A stretch of DNA of 64,000 nucleotides from Ancistrus triradiatus (GCA_025084515.1 JAJAGP010001999.1:1-64000), one strand, 5' to 3'. Numbered from the stretch's first letter, positions 32,545-43,716 are shown. The notes: generated by a model from the sequence alone, not told the origin. Made by a program: numbers and translations.

Positions 32545-32631
32545 CAGTGGTGCTTGAAAGTTTGTGAACCCTTTAGAATTTTCTATATTTCTACAAAAAT
32601 ATGACCTAAAACATCATCAAATTTTCACACA
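32545..32631 (-). mobile_element. Tc1 B4, left end piece
   Basis: CAGTGGTGCTTGAAAGTTTG through TTTTCACACAA, the outer 87 bp of a minus-oriented Tc1-B. Other pieces of apparently the same insertion are at 44546-45047 and 49463-49946. Outer TA duplicates are at 32543-44 and 49947-48. Confidence 0.85.
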
Positions 32632-32996
32632 ATGTTACAACCCCCTCTTCCGACACTAGAGGGTGGTATCGGTCTACTAATCGCAAAAAGGCAGGATTGA
32701 CAGTGCAGCGTTAAATAGCCACGTGTAGCAGCCGCCGACGCTGCACTGTCGCCTTTGGCTACATTTGTTAGCTCTCATCGCTTCTACGCTGCTCAGAGTT
32801 TCTCCTTTCTTTCTTCCAGGGATACAGGTACAGGTGGTCCCGCGAAGGGTGTCACTTGAGTAGAGCTTAGAAGCTTGAGGTAACCGTCAGGGCCTAGTAA
32901 ATAGGTAAGGGAAAGTTTATTCATGAACTGGAACGGCGTTAGGCCATCCAGAGCGTTTTTCTCCGAGCAGCTTCAGCAATTGCGGCTCGTCAAGTC
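32632..32996 (+). mobile_element. LTR-like fragment with 13-bp stem
   Basis: Begins TGTTACAACCCCC right where the Tc1 text stops, as an LTR would. It contains a 13-bp perfect inverted repeat (32699-32711 with 32738-32750) and a CT-rich TTTCTTCCAG acceptor-like stretch at 32810-32819. The right edge is the L2 tail. No second LTR, no coding, class not assignable. Confidence 0.35.
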
Positions 32997-33826
32997 AAGT
33001 CAAGTCAGATTTATTTATATAGCGCTTTTTACAATGGAGCATTGTCTCAAAGCAACTTTACAAGTTTAGATTATCTCCTAATAACAACGTCCAATCCCAA
33101 ATTGAGCAAGCCTAGGGTGACAGTGGCAAGGAAAAACTCCCTAGTTCTGGGAAAAAACCTTGGGAGGACCAAGACTCAAAAAAGGACCCAACCTCCTTGG
33201 GCGGCATAGATGATAAATCTAAGAGCGAACTAAAGTCATGGAGTCAAAGTTCGAATAAAATGTGAATTATGCACATCGACATTAAGTGGCCCGGGTATGA
33301 TGGGGCTGGAGCTGATGACGGAAGCAGCTTGAGTGGAGCTCCATCAGATGAACATCATGTGTGGGGCCGGAACTGCCAGAACACAGCTCGGAGAGAAAAC
33401 AGAAAATGTAATTAGTTATTGATTAAGAGCACAGTGTTATACAATCACTGATGCCATGTCAATCATGATACCAAGTGTCGCATGAGACCCCGCAGCATAG
33501 CTATAGCGCATAGCCAGAAGAGGAGAACTGGTAGGAAAACACAGCCAAGAGGGATAAACATGAGGACATTGGCAACCCCACGAGCGGCAGAAGAACGACA
33601 GCAACCCAACGTCTCTGATCACCATAAGGACTCTTTGAATGAACCCCCAAGCTCTGCGCCTTATTCTAAGGCAAAGGATTTTGCATTGAGTCAAGATCAC
33701 GAGGACCGAAGCCCAGTTCAGCCAGACCGCCCACTTGATACTCCCGGCTAGCGGACAAGGCAGGCAGGCCAGACATGACTCCAGACTCCGGCCCCAGTGA
33801 CCCAAGCCATGCATCCTGGTCTAAAT

Positions 33827-34585
33827 CTAGTCAAAAGCCTGTGTAAGTAGGTATGTCTTTAGCCTAGACTTAAAAATTTGTAGATTGTCTGAATCTCGAA
33901 CGAAGCTGGGAAGTTTATTCCATAGTTGGGGGGCCATGTATGAGAAAACCTTTCCCCTTGCTGTGACTTTTTTAATTCTAGGAACTAAAAGAAGTCCTGC
34001 ACTTTGCGAACGAAGTAGACGAGTTGGATTGTAAGACTCTAAGAGTTCACTCCGATAATGTGAGGCCAGGCCATGTAGAGCTTTATAAGTTATAAGAAGT
34101 ATTTTGTAATCAATGTGGAATTTGACTGGTAACCAGTGCATGATGATAGAACAGGAGTGATATAATCAAATTTTCTAGTTCGAGTTAGCACTCGGGCAGC
34201 TGCATTCTGAACATTCTGAACTAACTGAAGATTTACTACTACTATTTATTTATAGATTTACTAGAGCATCCAGTAAGTAAGGCGTTACAGTAATCCAACC
34301 TTGAGGTTATAAACGCATGAACAAGTTTTTCTGCATCATTAAAAGAGGATATTTCTAAGTTTAGCGATATTACATAATTGAAAGAAAGCAATTCGAGTGA
34401 TGCTGCTAATGTGCGCATCAAAGGAGAGATCTGAATCAAATGTGACACCTAAGTTTTTTACAGACGGACTGGGCAATACTGGACAGCCATCTAGATTTAG
34501 GATAGATGTAGCCAACCTGTCTCTCACAGCCTTGGGTCCCACTAATAGAACCTCAGTTTTATCTGAGTTAAGTAAGAGAAATTAA
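33827..34585 (-). pseudogene. L2-3 ORF2 C-terminal part
   Basis: From about 34580: LNSDKTEVLLVGPKAV, then VKNLGVTFDSDLSFDAHISS, KLVHAFITSRLDYCNALLTG, LHWLPVKFHIDYKILLITYKAL and SRLKTYLLTQAFD. This is the conserved thumb and C-terminal region of L2/CR1-group ORF2. Frame changes occur at about 34339 and 34240. Confidence 0.88.
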
Positions 34586-34619
34586 ATAACATCCAATCTG
34601 TTATTTCCTGTACACCAGT

Positions 34620-35304
34620 CAAGTCACGTTCGATTTATTTATATAGCGCTTTTTACAAGGGGCATTGTCTCAAAGAACTTTACAAGGTTTAGATTATCTC
34701 TAATAAATACGTCCACTCCCAAATTGAGCAAGGCCTAGGCGACAGTGGCAAGGAAAAAACTTCCCTAGTAGAGGAAGAAACCTTGGGAGGACCAGACTCA
34801 AAAAAAGGACCCCCAACACGTCCTTGGGCGGCGTAGATGTTAAATTAAGAGCAAACTAAAGTCATGGAGTCAAAGTTGTAATAGAATGTGAAGTATGCAC
34901 ATCGACATTAAGTGGATCGGGGTTTATCATGATAATCTAAGAGTGAACTAAAAGTCATGAGTCCATGGTCGAATAAAAATGTGAATTATGCACAGTGGAG
35001 CTCCATCAGATGGAAATCATGTGTGGGCCGGAACTGCCGGACCATTAAGACTCGGAGAGAAAACAGAAAAGTAATTAGTAGTGTTAAGAGGCACAGGTTT
35101 ATACCATCACTGATGCCAGTCAACACTGGATGCCAAGTGTAGCATGAGACCCCAGCAGCATTAGCTATAGAAGCCATAGCTAGAAAAGCTTAGAAAGAGG
35201 AGAAACTGGAAGGAACACAAGCCAAGAGGGATCACATAGGACATTGGCACCCCACGAGCGGCAGAGAAGACAGCCATCCCAACGTCTCTGATCACCATAA
35301 GACT
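34620..35304 (-). mobile_element. L2 copy L2-4 (3' UTR only) nested in L2-3
   Basis: A 685-bp 5'-truncated L2 3' end, with tail CAAGTCACG on the left and the family terminal sequence, inserted in L2-3. The target CCAGT(C) is duplicated at 34615-34619 and 35305-35309, and the L2-3 coding text resumes exactly (TCCTCGATTTTG) after it. This is a short target-primed insertion. Confidence 0.88.
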
Positions 35305-36290
35305 CCAGTCCTCGATTTTGTGTTTGTAAGGCTGTCATTAGGTTTGGCTGATATGTACAGCTGTGTATCATCTGCATAGCAGTGGAAACTAATGCCATGT
35401 TTACGAATAACTGAGCCTAGTGGCAGCATGTACAGAGAGAATAAAAGCGGGCCAAGCACTGACCTCTGAGGCATGCCATACTTCACTTTTGAGATCTTAG
35501 ACCTTAGATTATTTATATGAACAAACTGGTACCGGTCGGTCAAGTAGGATTTAAACCAAGAAAGTGCTAATCCCTTAATACCTATAGTATTTTCTAGTCT
35601 GTTTAGTAAAACATCATGATCTATAGTGTCAAATGCTGCACTTAAATCTAACAGAACAAGAAAAGAAACACATCCCTTATCTGCGGACATTAACAAGTCA
35701 TTTAGTACCCTAATCAATGCTGTTTCAGTACTATGATGGGGCCTGAAGCCAGACTGAAATGTTTCATAAATTTCATCCCTTTGGAGGTAACTGCAGAGCT
35801 GCTGATAGACGGCTTTTTCTAAGATTTTGGACAGAAACGGTAGATTTGAAATTGGTCTATAATTAGATATCACACAAATGTCAAGAGTGGCTTTTTTAAT
35901 CAGTGGTTTGATAACGGCAGCTTTAAAGGATTTGGGCACATAACCAAAGGTAAAGGATGACTTTAAAATAACTAACAGTGGCTCTATAATACTAGGTATT
36001 ACTTGTTTGAGTAAACGTGTAGGAATGGGATCTAATAAACATGTTGATGACTTAGACGAGCTGATCAGTGCGGATAGTTAAGTATTAGTAATTGGGGTAA
36101 AAGATTCTAATCTTGATTTACAGCTCATTAAACAGATGTCTTCACTAGTGCTGCATCTGGAAGGTGGCTGAATAGTTTGGTGATGTGATGAGCATTGAGT
36201 TTTATGCCTAATGTTCTCTATCTTATCATTAAAAAAAGTCATGAAAATCATTACTATTAAAATGACACAGAACGGGAGAATCACTTTCTG
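35305..36290 (-). pseudogene. L2-3 ORF2 reverse transcriptase
   Basis: Long open frame 35292-35939 with IKPLIKKATLD, SNYRPISNLPFLSKILEKA, QSGFRPHHSTETALIRVLND, LLDLSAAFDTIDHDVLL and LSWFKSYLTDRYQFV. PQRSVLGPLLF follows, where the canonical PQG reads PQR, and then CYADDTQLYI with the catalytic Asp pair. The frame shifts upstream of 35940. It is the most complete RT in the window, but the PQR change and frameshifts argue against activity. Confidence 0.92.
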
Positions 36291-37229
36291 TGGGGATTTT
36301 TATTAATTTGCAGACTGTATTAAAAAGAAATATTGGATTATTCTTATTTTTCTCTATGATTGAAGAGAAGTATGCAGCTTTAGCTTTAGTGAGGGCATGC
36401 TTATACTCTGTCATGCTGTCCCTCCAACCAAGCTTAAACACCTCCAATTTACTATGTCTCCACTTGTGCTCTAAATGCCATGTTCTTTGCTTTAAGGTAC
36501 GGGTGTGGTCATTATACCATGGAGCTAGCCTTTTTTCCCTAATGCATTTGACCCTAGCAGGAGCAATCGTGTACAGGGTTGAGCGAAACACACATTCTAA
36601 TTGGTCATTTACACACTCAAGATGATTGATCTCCGTAGGTGTATTAAATTTCAAGTCTGGTACGTTTTTAATAAACGCAACTGGAGTAGCAGATGTGATG
36701 GTGCGCTTGGTGTGATAACGAGGCAGAAGGATTTTATTTATTAGAGATAGCTCAAATACTAAAAAATCTGAAATCTGAAAAATCGAATCGCTTTGCAGGA
36801 AAACATCAAGGTTATCTATATTGATACCAAATGTTAATATTAGATCTAAAGTATGATTACAGCGGTGGGTTGGTCACATCACATTCTGAGTGATACCCAT
36901 GGATTCTAAGATGGACTCGAAAGCAATTTTAAGTGGATCCTGCTCATTGTCAAAGTGAATATTGAAATCACCTACAATTAAAGCCTTATCTGTTGACAGT
37001 AGTAAGCAGGAAAGAAAGTTAGCAAATTCCTGAAGAAATTCTGAATAAGGACCAGGAGAACGGTAAATAGTGAGAAGCTGAATAGAGTGTGGTTTTGACT
37101 TCCAAAACGGTGGGTCAGTCACATTAAGAATCAGTATTTCAAAAGAAATAGCCTTGTAATGGGATTTAGTTGTAACACCTAGCTCTTTGTCAAAAATAGT
37201 GGCTATTCCTCCCCCCCGACCATTAGGAC
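36291..37229 (-). pseudogene. L2-3 ORF2 endonuclease C-part and linker
   Basis: Frame 36874-37122 carries FQLITIYR-type IQLLTIYRSPGPYSEFLQ, IVGDFNIHFDNEQDPL and ESMGITQNVM of the endonuclease. Frame 36229-36654 carries the pre-RT linker (EKRLAPWYNDHTRTLKQRTW, KAKAAYFSSIIE). The N-terminal endonuclease (ETW motif) is missing owing to the 5' truncation. Confidence 0.88.
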
Positions 37230-37352
37230 GATGGTGATTAACGCTTTAATCAAGCATTGCATAGGACCATCGGCTGCAGCTGAACCATATCTTCACTCGG
37301 CACCCCACAGCACCACTCGAAGCTAAGTACCTTCATTCATTAATTGTACTAA

Positions 37353-38205
37353 ACATGGCTGTGCCGAGTGTGCCATGTTTAGCTATTCTTCCTCCGTCAT
37401 TAGTTTAAATTCTATTTGTGATAGGTGTAGGCTTGTAGCCAGTCTGACGGAGAAGATTGTAGTTTTAGAGGCGTGCATCCAGACATTAGAGAAGGCTAGC
37501 TCAGCTCCTAGCTAAGCAGATCTGGATGCCAAAGGTGAAGTTAGAGCCCCCATCTCGGCAGAGCCCTCGCAGCAGGACAAGTGGGTGACGGTTCAGCGAT
37601 GTAGTCATAAGGCTAGTCCACAAGAGCACCACTCTTTACCTGTTCACGAGTCCAACAGGTTTGCCCTCCTCAGTGATGCACCCACTGAGCAGCCTGTTGA
37701 AAGAGCTCTGGTCATAGGTGACTCTATTTTACGACACGTGAAAGTAGCTACCCCTTTAGGGACACCAGCAGCTAGAGTTACATGTATCCACGGAGCTAGA
37801 GTGCCGGACATTGTAACGATTCTTAGTGAACTCGAGAGCCGTAGATTCTCTACGATAGTTATTCGTGTAGGGGCTAATGATATACGCCTTCGTCAGTCAG
37901 AGGTTACTAAGGCTAATTTTGTAGAGGTGGTTAGAGTGGTGAAGGCGATGTCCGATGCAGTAGTGTGCTCTGGCCCCATCCCAATGCGGCGAGGTGACCA
38001 AGCCTACAGCAGGTTATGGTCGCTGAACTGCTGGCTGTCCAAGTGGTGCTCTGAAAACAACGTGGGCTTTATAGACAACTGGACAGCCTTTGAGGGTAAG
38101 CCTGGCCTTTTAGGATGGGACGGTGTCCATCCCACTCGGAAGGGTGCCGCTCTCATCTCCTGCAACATTGCCCATAGTCTTATGGCCCGATTGGTTAGGG
38201 GCTGA
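37353..38205 (+). pseudogene. L2-5 ORF1, SGNH-hydrolase (esterase) protein
   Basis: Likely ATG at 37353 (MAVPSV). A frameshift near 37395 and a stop near 37515 spoil the N-terminal part, which has CDRC-x-LVASL and a leucine-heptad stretch (IVVLEACIQTLEKA), so probably a short zinc-binding/coiled-coil region. The C-terminal 206 residues are open. ERALVIGDSILRHVK has the GDS nucleophile motif, VGANDIRL the GxND block, and DGVHPT the Asp-His pair, so all SGNH motifs are present. Fish L2/CR1 ORF1 proteins with esterase domains are known; their role in transposition is not settled. Confidence 0.88.
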
Positions 38206-38407
38206 CTATCCAGAGCAGGGGTCAGGCAGCAGACAAACCGGCTTAACCAACTGTCTGCTGGTAGCCATATACCGTCACCCAGAACCCACATTATTGAAAC
38301 TGTGTCTGTTACCCGCATCTGCCCTAAACGTAAACGCTCTCAAAAGGTCTGTTTTAATAACCTCATTAGTATAAAGAGATAGCTTCCCAGATAGCACAAA
38401 TAGCTCC

Positions 38408-39395
38408 CAAAGAAATAACAACATTAGACTAAAGCTAGGATTACTTAACGTTAGATCACTTACAAACAAAGCAGTGATTTTAAATGAAATAATCACTGAT
38501 AAACGTTTACATGCTCTCTGTCTCACTGAGACTTGGATTAGACCTGATGAATATTTAGCCTTAAATGAAGCCTCACCTCCTGGATGCAGTCATGCTAATC
38601 GCCCTCGTCCTAATGGTCGGGGGAGGCATAGCCACAATTTTTGACAAAGAGCTAGGTGTTACAACTAAATCCCATTACAAGGCTAATTCTTTTGAAATAC
38701 TGATTCTTAATGTGACTGATCCATCGTTATGGAAGTCAAAACCACACTCTTTTCAGCTTATCACTATTTACCGCCCTCCTGGTCCCTATTCAGAATTTCT
38801 TCAGAAATTTGCTAACTTTCTTTCCTGCTTACTACTGTCAACAGATAATGCTTTAATTGTAGGTGATTTCAATATTCACTTTGACAGTGAGCAGGATCCA
38901 CTTAAAATTGCTTTTGAGGTCATCTTAGAATCCATGGGTATCACTCAGAATGTGATGGGAAAAACCCACCGCTGTAATCATACTTTAGATCTAATATTAA
39001 CATTTGGTATCAATATAGATAGCCTTGATGTTTTCCCACAAAGTGATTTGATTTCAGATCATTATCTTTTAGTATTTGAGCTATCTCTAATAAATAAAAT
39101 CCCTCTGCCTCGTTATCACACCAAGCGCACTATCACATCTGCTACTCCAGCTGCGTTTATTAAAAACCTACCAGACTTAAAATATAATACACTTATGGAG
39201 CCCGATCATCTTGAGTGTGTAAATGACCAATTAGAAAGTGTGTTTTGCTCAACCCTGGATATGATTGCTCCTGCTAGGGTCAAACCCATTAGGGAAAAAA
39301 GGCTAGCACCATGGTATAATGACTACACTCATACCTCAAAGCAAACAACGTGGCGCCTAGTGCGCGAGTGGCGACATAAGTCTCCTCAATCATAG
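38408..39395 (+). pseudogene. L2-5 ORF2 endonuclease and linker
   Basis: KLGLLNVRSLTNKAV, ALCLTETWIRPDEY, then after a frame change GGGIATIFDKELGV, FQLITIYRPPGPY, LIVGDFNIHFDSEQDP, NHTLDLILTFGINI and LISDHYLLVFEL. This is an apurinic-type endonuclease with ETW, GDFN and SDH motifs in order. The linker ends KRLAPWYNDYTHTSKQ. About 120 bp of linker are deleted near 39375. Confidence 0.9.
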
Positions 39396-39397
39396 AG

Positions 39398-41090
39398 AAA
39401 AATAAGAATAATCCAAGATTTCTCTTTAATACAGTCTCCAAATTAACAGAAAACCCCACAGAAAGTGATTCTCCCATTCTGTGTAATTTTAACAGTAATG
39501 ATTTCATGACTTTCTTTAATGATAAAATAGAAAACATTAGGCATAAAACTCGATGCTCATCACATCACTAAACTATTCAGCAACCTTCCAGGTGCAGCAC
39601 TAGTGAAGACATCTGTTTAATGAGCTGTAAATCAAGCCTAGAATTTTTTACCCCAATTACTATTACTGAACTATCCGCACTGATCAGCTCGTCTAAGTCA
39701 TCAACATGTTTATTAGATCCAATTCCTACACGTTTACTCAAACAAGTATTACCTAGTATTATAGAGCCACTGTTAGTTATTTTAAATTCATCCCTTACCT
39801 TTGGTTATGTGCCCAAATCCTTTAAGTCAGCTGTTATCAAACCACTGATTAAAAAAGCCAATATTGACCCTTGTGTGATATTTAATTATAGACCAATTTC
39901 ATATCTACCATTTCTGTCCAAAATCTTAGAAAAAGCCATCTATCAGCAGCTCTGCAGTTATCTCCAAAGGAATGAAATTTATGAAACATTTCAGTCTGGC
40001 TTCAGGCCCCATCATAGTACTGAAACAGCATTAATTAGGGTACTAAATGACTTGTTAATGTGCTCAGATAAGGGATGTGTTTCTTTTCTTGTTCTGTTAG
40101 ATTTAAGTGCAGCATTTGACACTATAGATCATGATGTTTTATTAAACAGACTAGAAAATACTGTAGGTATTAAGGGATCAGCACTTTCTTGGTTTAAATC
40201 CTACTTTACCAACTGGTACCAATTTGTTCATATAAATAATCTAAGGTCTAAGCTCTCAAAAGTGAAGTATGGCGTGCCTCAGGGGTCAGTGCTTGGCCGG
40301 ACAATCAACAAAATCGAGGATTGTGTAAAGGAAATAAAAGATTGGATGTTATTTAATTTTCTCTTACTTAACTCAGATAAAACTGAGGTTCTATTAGTGG
40401 GACCCAAGGCTGTGAGAGACAGGTTGGCTACATCTATCCTAAATCTAGATGGCTGTCCAGTATTGCCCAGTCTGTCTTGTAAAAACTTAGGGATCACATT
40501 TGATTCAGATCTCTCCTTCGATGCACATATTAGCAGCATCACTCGAATTGCTTTCTTTCAATTACGTAATATCGCTAAACTTAGAAATATCCTCTTTTAA
40601 TGATGCAGAAAAATGTGTTCATGCATTTATAACCTCAAGGTTGGATTACTGTAACGCCTTACTTACTGGATGCTCTAGTAAATCTATAAATAAACTTCAG
40701 TTAGTTCAGAATGCAGCTGCCTGAGTGCTATCTCAAACTGGAAAATTTGATCATATCATTCCTGTTTTATCATCACTACACTGGTTACCAGTCAAATTCC
40801 GCATTGATTACAAAATTCTTCTTATAACTTAGAAAGCTCTACATGGCCTGACCCCACATTATCTGAGTGAACTCTTAGAGTTTTACAATCCAACTCATCT
40901 TCTTTGTTCGCAGGGTACAGGACTTCTTTTAGTTCCTAGAATTAAAAAAGTCACAGCAGGGGGAAAGGCTTTCTCATACATGGCCCCCCAACTATGGAAT
41001 AAACTTCCCACTTTCGTTCGAGACTCAGACACTCTCCAAAGTTTTAAGTCTAGGCTAAAGACATACCTATTTACACAGGCTTTTGACTAG
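39398..41090 (+). pseudogene. L2-5 ORF2 reverse transcriptase and C-terminus, YADD deleted
   Basis: Open frame 39620-40600: PIPTRLLKQVLPSIIEP, KPLIKKANIDPCVI, YRPISYLPFLSKIL, SGFRPHHSTETALIRVL, LLDLSAAFDTIDHDVLL, GVPQGSVLG. The frame then jumps directly to TINKIEDCVKEIKDWM, so the palm segment with YADD is gone (about 190 bp in frame). A second frame covers FITSRLDYCNALLTG to TYLFTQAFD at 41090. Confidence 0.92.
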
Positions 41091-41599
41091 ATTTAGATCA
41101 GGATGCATGGCTTGGGTCACTGGGGCCAGAGTCTGGAGTCATGTCTGGCCGGCCTGCCTGCCTTGTCCGTTAGCCGGGAGTGTCGAGTGGGCGGTCTGGC
41201 TGAACTAGGCTTGGTTCTCGTGTCTGAATCATGCATCTGCCTAGAATAAGGGCAGAGCTGGGGGTTCCTAGTCAAAGCGTTTAGGGTGATCAGAGACGTT
41301 GGGTTGCTGTCTTCTGCCGCTCGTGGGGTTGCCAATGTCTCATGTGATCCCTCTTGGCTGTGTTTCCTACCAGTTCTCCTCTTTCTAGCTTTCTAGCTAT
41401 GCTGCTATAGCTAATGCTGCCGGGGTCTCATGCTACACTTGGCATCAGTGATTGACATGGCATCAGTGATTGTTAATAAACACTGTACCGGACTGCTGAC
41501 CTGGCAGGTCTCCCGGAGACCCAGAAGGTGGACACAGAGGCAGACGTAAACCATCCCTGACAGGGACCCCTGAATGATTCCCCCGGAACTGCGATCCTC

Positions 41600-42145
41600 C
41601 AGGGAAACCTCTCCGAAACACGGGGCGTCAGACAGACCCCCTCTGGAACACGGGGCGTCAGACAGACCCCCTCTGGAACACGGGGCGTCAGACAGACCCC
41701 CTCTGGAACACGGGGCCTCCGGCAGAACCCCTCTGGAACACTGGGCCTTTGGCAGAACCCCTCTGGAACATGGGGCCTTTGGCAGAACCCCTCTGGAACA
41801 CGTGGCCTTTGGCAGCACCTCTCTGGAACACGGGGTCTCCGGCAGAACCTCTCTGGAACACGGGCCTCCGGCAGAACCCGCCTGGAACATGGGGTCTCCG
41901 GCAGAACCCCCCTAGAACACGGGGCCTCCGGCAGAACCCCCCTGGAACACGGGGCCTCCGGCAGACCTCCTCTGGAACACGGGGCCTCTGGCAGACCCTC
42001 TCTGGAACACAAGGCCTCTGGCAGACCCTCTCTGGAACACGGGGCCTCCGGCAGACCCCCTCTGGAACACGGGGCCTCTGGCAGACCCGCACTGGAACAC
42101 GGGGCCCCAGGCAGACCCCCTCTGGAACACGGGTCCTCTGGCAAC
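41600..42145 (-). repeat. 30-bp tandem array, decapeptide repeat
   Basis: About 18 units of 30 bp (plus-strand form CCTCTGGAACACGGGGCCTC, then CGGCAGACCC). Because the unit is divisible by three and contains few stop-forming triplets, several frames on both strands stay open over 500 bp. The minus frame gives PCSRGGLPEA-type repeats. Units differ by point changes, with three nearly identical ones at 41640-41730 from recent local copying. Confidence 0.92.
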
Positions 42146-42479
42146 TTGAAGGCCTCCAGAAGGATGTCTTCCAACTTGACGGTCCCCTCGACAACCCCTG
42201 GAGACTTGACAGTCGTCTGGAAGGTCTCAGGAGGCTTCACGGCTTCAGAGACAGCCTGGCTCTGCTTGGCAGTACAGCGAGCGGACGACCGCGGTGCAGG
42301 CACGGGGACGGACGACCACGGCGCAGGCACAGAACTGAAAGGCTCGTCAACAGCGCTAAATGGTGCAAACGGCTCGAAAGTGGGGCTCACGCGTTAGAGA
42401 TGCTGCGCAAATGACGTAGGAACAAGACAAACTTGCACAAAACCCGGGTTATCAGTGGCTAGCAGCTCATCTACCGAGC

Positions 42480-42870
42480 TAAGTGCCTATAGAGGTTCAA
42501 TGGCGGGGCTAAGCGGTGTGAACCCGGCGGTTAGCGGCTCGACACTCGAACTAGGCACTGCTAGCAACTCGGAAGCGGGGCTAAGCTGTGCAGACATGGC
42601 GGTTAGCGAAGACCGAATTAAGCGCCTCTGAAAGCTTGGTAGTGGGACTAAACGGAGCAGATACGGCAGTTAGCGGCTCATCTACCGAATTAAGCGCTTC
42701 AGAAGGTTTGGTAGCAGGGCTAAGCAGTGCAAGCAAGACGGTTAGCGGCTCAACAACCAGATTATGCGCTTCTGAAGGTTTGGTAGCGAGGCTAAGCAGT
42801 GCAGATGAGGCGGTTAGCAACTCAACAACCGAACTAAGCGCTTCCGAAGGTGGCTCGGTAGCGGGGCTAA
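42480..42870 (-). repeat. 78-bp tandem repeat in gag
   Basis: About four to five imperfect units with TTAGCGGCTCA, CCGA(A/G)(C/T)TAAGCGCTTC and GGTAGC(G/A)GGGCTAAGC words. On the minus strand each unit encodes 26 residues of the type EALNSVDEPLTAVSAP. It lies between the Gag capsid part and the decapeptide array. Confidence 0.82.
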
Positions 42871-43009
42871 GCGGTTCATGGCCACAAGCGGCCACAAGCG
42901 GCCACAAGCGGCTCATCTACCGAGCTAAAAGGTGTCAAAGGCTGGAGAACAGACTGAACTGGAGCGGGTAAGGCGGTTACTGGCTCAACGACCGACCTAG
43001 GTGCTGCTA

Positions 43010-43714
43010 TCAACTCGGAGGCGGGGCTAACGCACCTATGAACAGGACAGTCGAGGTCGGGGGCGAGGCTAGCGGGCACAGCAAACGTGGAGACGGAACT
43101 GCTCGATACCCGTGGTTCATTAACGGGACTAACGTATGCGGCAGGCTGTGCCGCAACTGTGACGTCCTCAGCGGCAGGCAGGATCTCACGCAGAATGTCC
43201 TCGTTGAGCGAAGCGGAACGCAGCATGGCCCTGGCGAGGGAGGCTGCCCTCTGAGCCTCACCAGGGGGCGAAGGCGTGCTCTGGAAGGTCTCTGGAGTGA
43301 GGTTGGCGCTCTGGACAGTCTCCAGAGTGAGCCTGCCCTGTACGGGTCTGGTCCTGGTGCAGGCCTGGATTCTCTGACATCCCCCAGCTGGGGATCGTGG
43401 AGACAGCTGATAAGCTGTGGGTGGCAGAGCTTGGCATTGCGATGACCAAACTCGACCTCCAGTGCTCCCAGGAACTGTTCCATGGTACCCTGCGTGAGCT
43501 GTGGCCAGTGATCAAGAGTCCACTCCCGGGCTCTGCCTTCAAGGGAGAGGGTCACAGCACGCAGCAGGTCCACCTGGGGGCAAACAGAAAAGAGGGACAC
43601 AAAAGCCCTACTCTGGTCCTGAAATAACCTACACTGGCCGGGATCCCCATTAAAAGGGTCGGGGTAGTGGGGCATAGGGCTGAGACCTGCCATCTGCAGA
43701 TCTGGCGGGAGCAT
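43010..43714 (-). CDS. sushi-like gypsy Gag, N-terminal part, probably inactive
   Basis: ATG at 43714, two bases inside the LTR edge. Sequence includes YPDPFNGDPGQCRLFQDQ, FVSLFSVCPQ, LLRAVTLSLEGRAREW and a LTQGTMEQFLGALEVEF-like stretch. These are hallmarks of Ty3/gypsy (sushi-type) capsid proteins, the ancestors of vertebrate RTL/Mart genes. The reading frame changes after about residue 120, and later text (PAPGPDPYRAGS) is in a shifted frame. It is intact for 235 codons but followed by repeats and no zinc knuckle, so I treat it as a retrotransposon relic rather than a host gene. Confidence 0.65.
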   Translation of the reverse strand: MLPPDLQMAGLSPMPHYPDPFNGDPGQCRLFQDQSRAFVSLFSVCPQVDLLRAVTLSLEGRAREWTLDHWPQLTQGTMEQFLGALEVEFGHRNAKLCHPQLISCLHDPQLGDVRESRPAPGPDPYRAGSLWRLSRAPTSLQRPSRARLRPLVRLRGQPPSPGPCCVPLRSTRTFCVRSCLPLRTSQLRHSLPHTLVPLMNHGYRAVPSPRLLCPLASPPTSTVLFIGALAPPPS

Positions 43715-43716
43715 TC

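Larger units (their letters stand above)
32997..37229 (-). mobile_element. L2-type LINE copy L2-3, minus strand
   Basis: From the 3' tail (TCAAGTCAAGTCAAGTCAG) at 32997 through 3' UTR and ORF2, to a 5' truncation at 37229 in the endonuclease (GGGIATIFDKE-like region). It is interrupted by a small L2 at 34620-35304. This is the only copy in the window that still has the catalytic YADD of the reverse transcriptase. It meets L2-5 head to head at 37229/37230. Confidence 0.92.
37230..41488 (+). mobile_element. L2-type LINE copy L2-5, plus strand
   Basis: The longest L2 5' end in the window. It covers a 5' UTR (37230-37352), ORF1 with SGNH esterase, ORF2 with endonuclease and RT, and 3' UTR text up to 41488, where a gypsy-derived sequence replaces the last ~500 bp of the 3' UTR. 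It starts back to back with L2-3. Confidence 0.92.
41489..43716 (-). mobile_element. Ty3/gypsy gag region, pol missing
   Basis: Internal part of a minus-oriented gypsy element next to the LTR at 43717-44559. It has a Gag-like N-terminus (43010-43714), a 26-residue repeat block (about 42480-42870) and a 10-residue repeat block (about 41600-42145). It stops at 41488 against L2-5. There is no protease, RT or integrase, and no 3' LTR nearby. Confidence 0.75.

Noticed and set aside
41600..42145. CRISPR array
   Set aside because: Units are contiguous 30-bp repeats without unique spacers, in a vertebrate retrotransposon.
41749..42414. 221-codon plus-strand ORF over the 30-bp array
   Set aside because: The repeat unit is a multiple of three, so most frames are open. 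The biological strand of the surrounding gag is minus.
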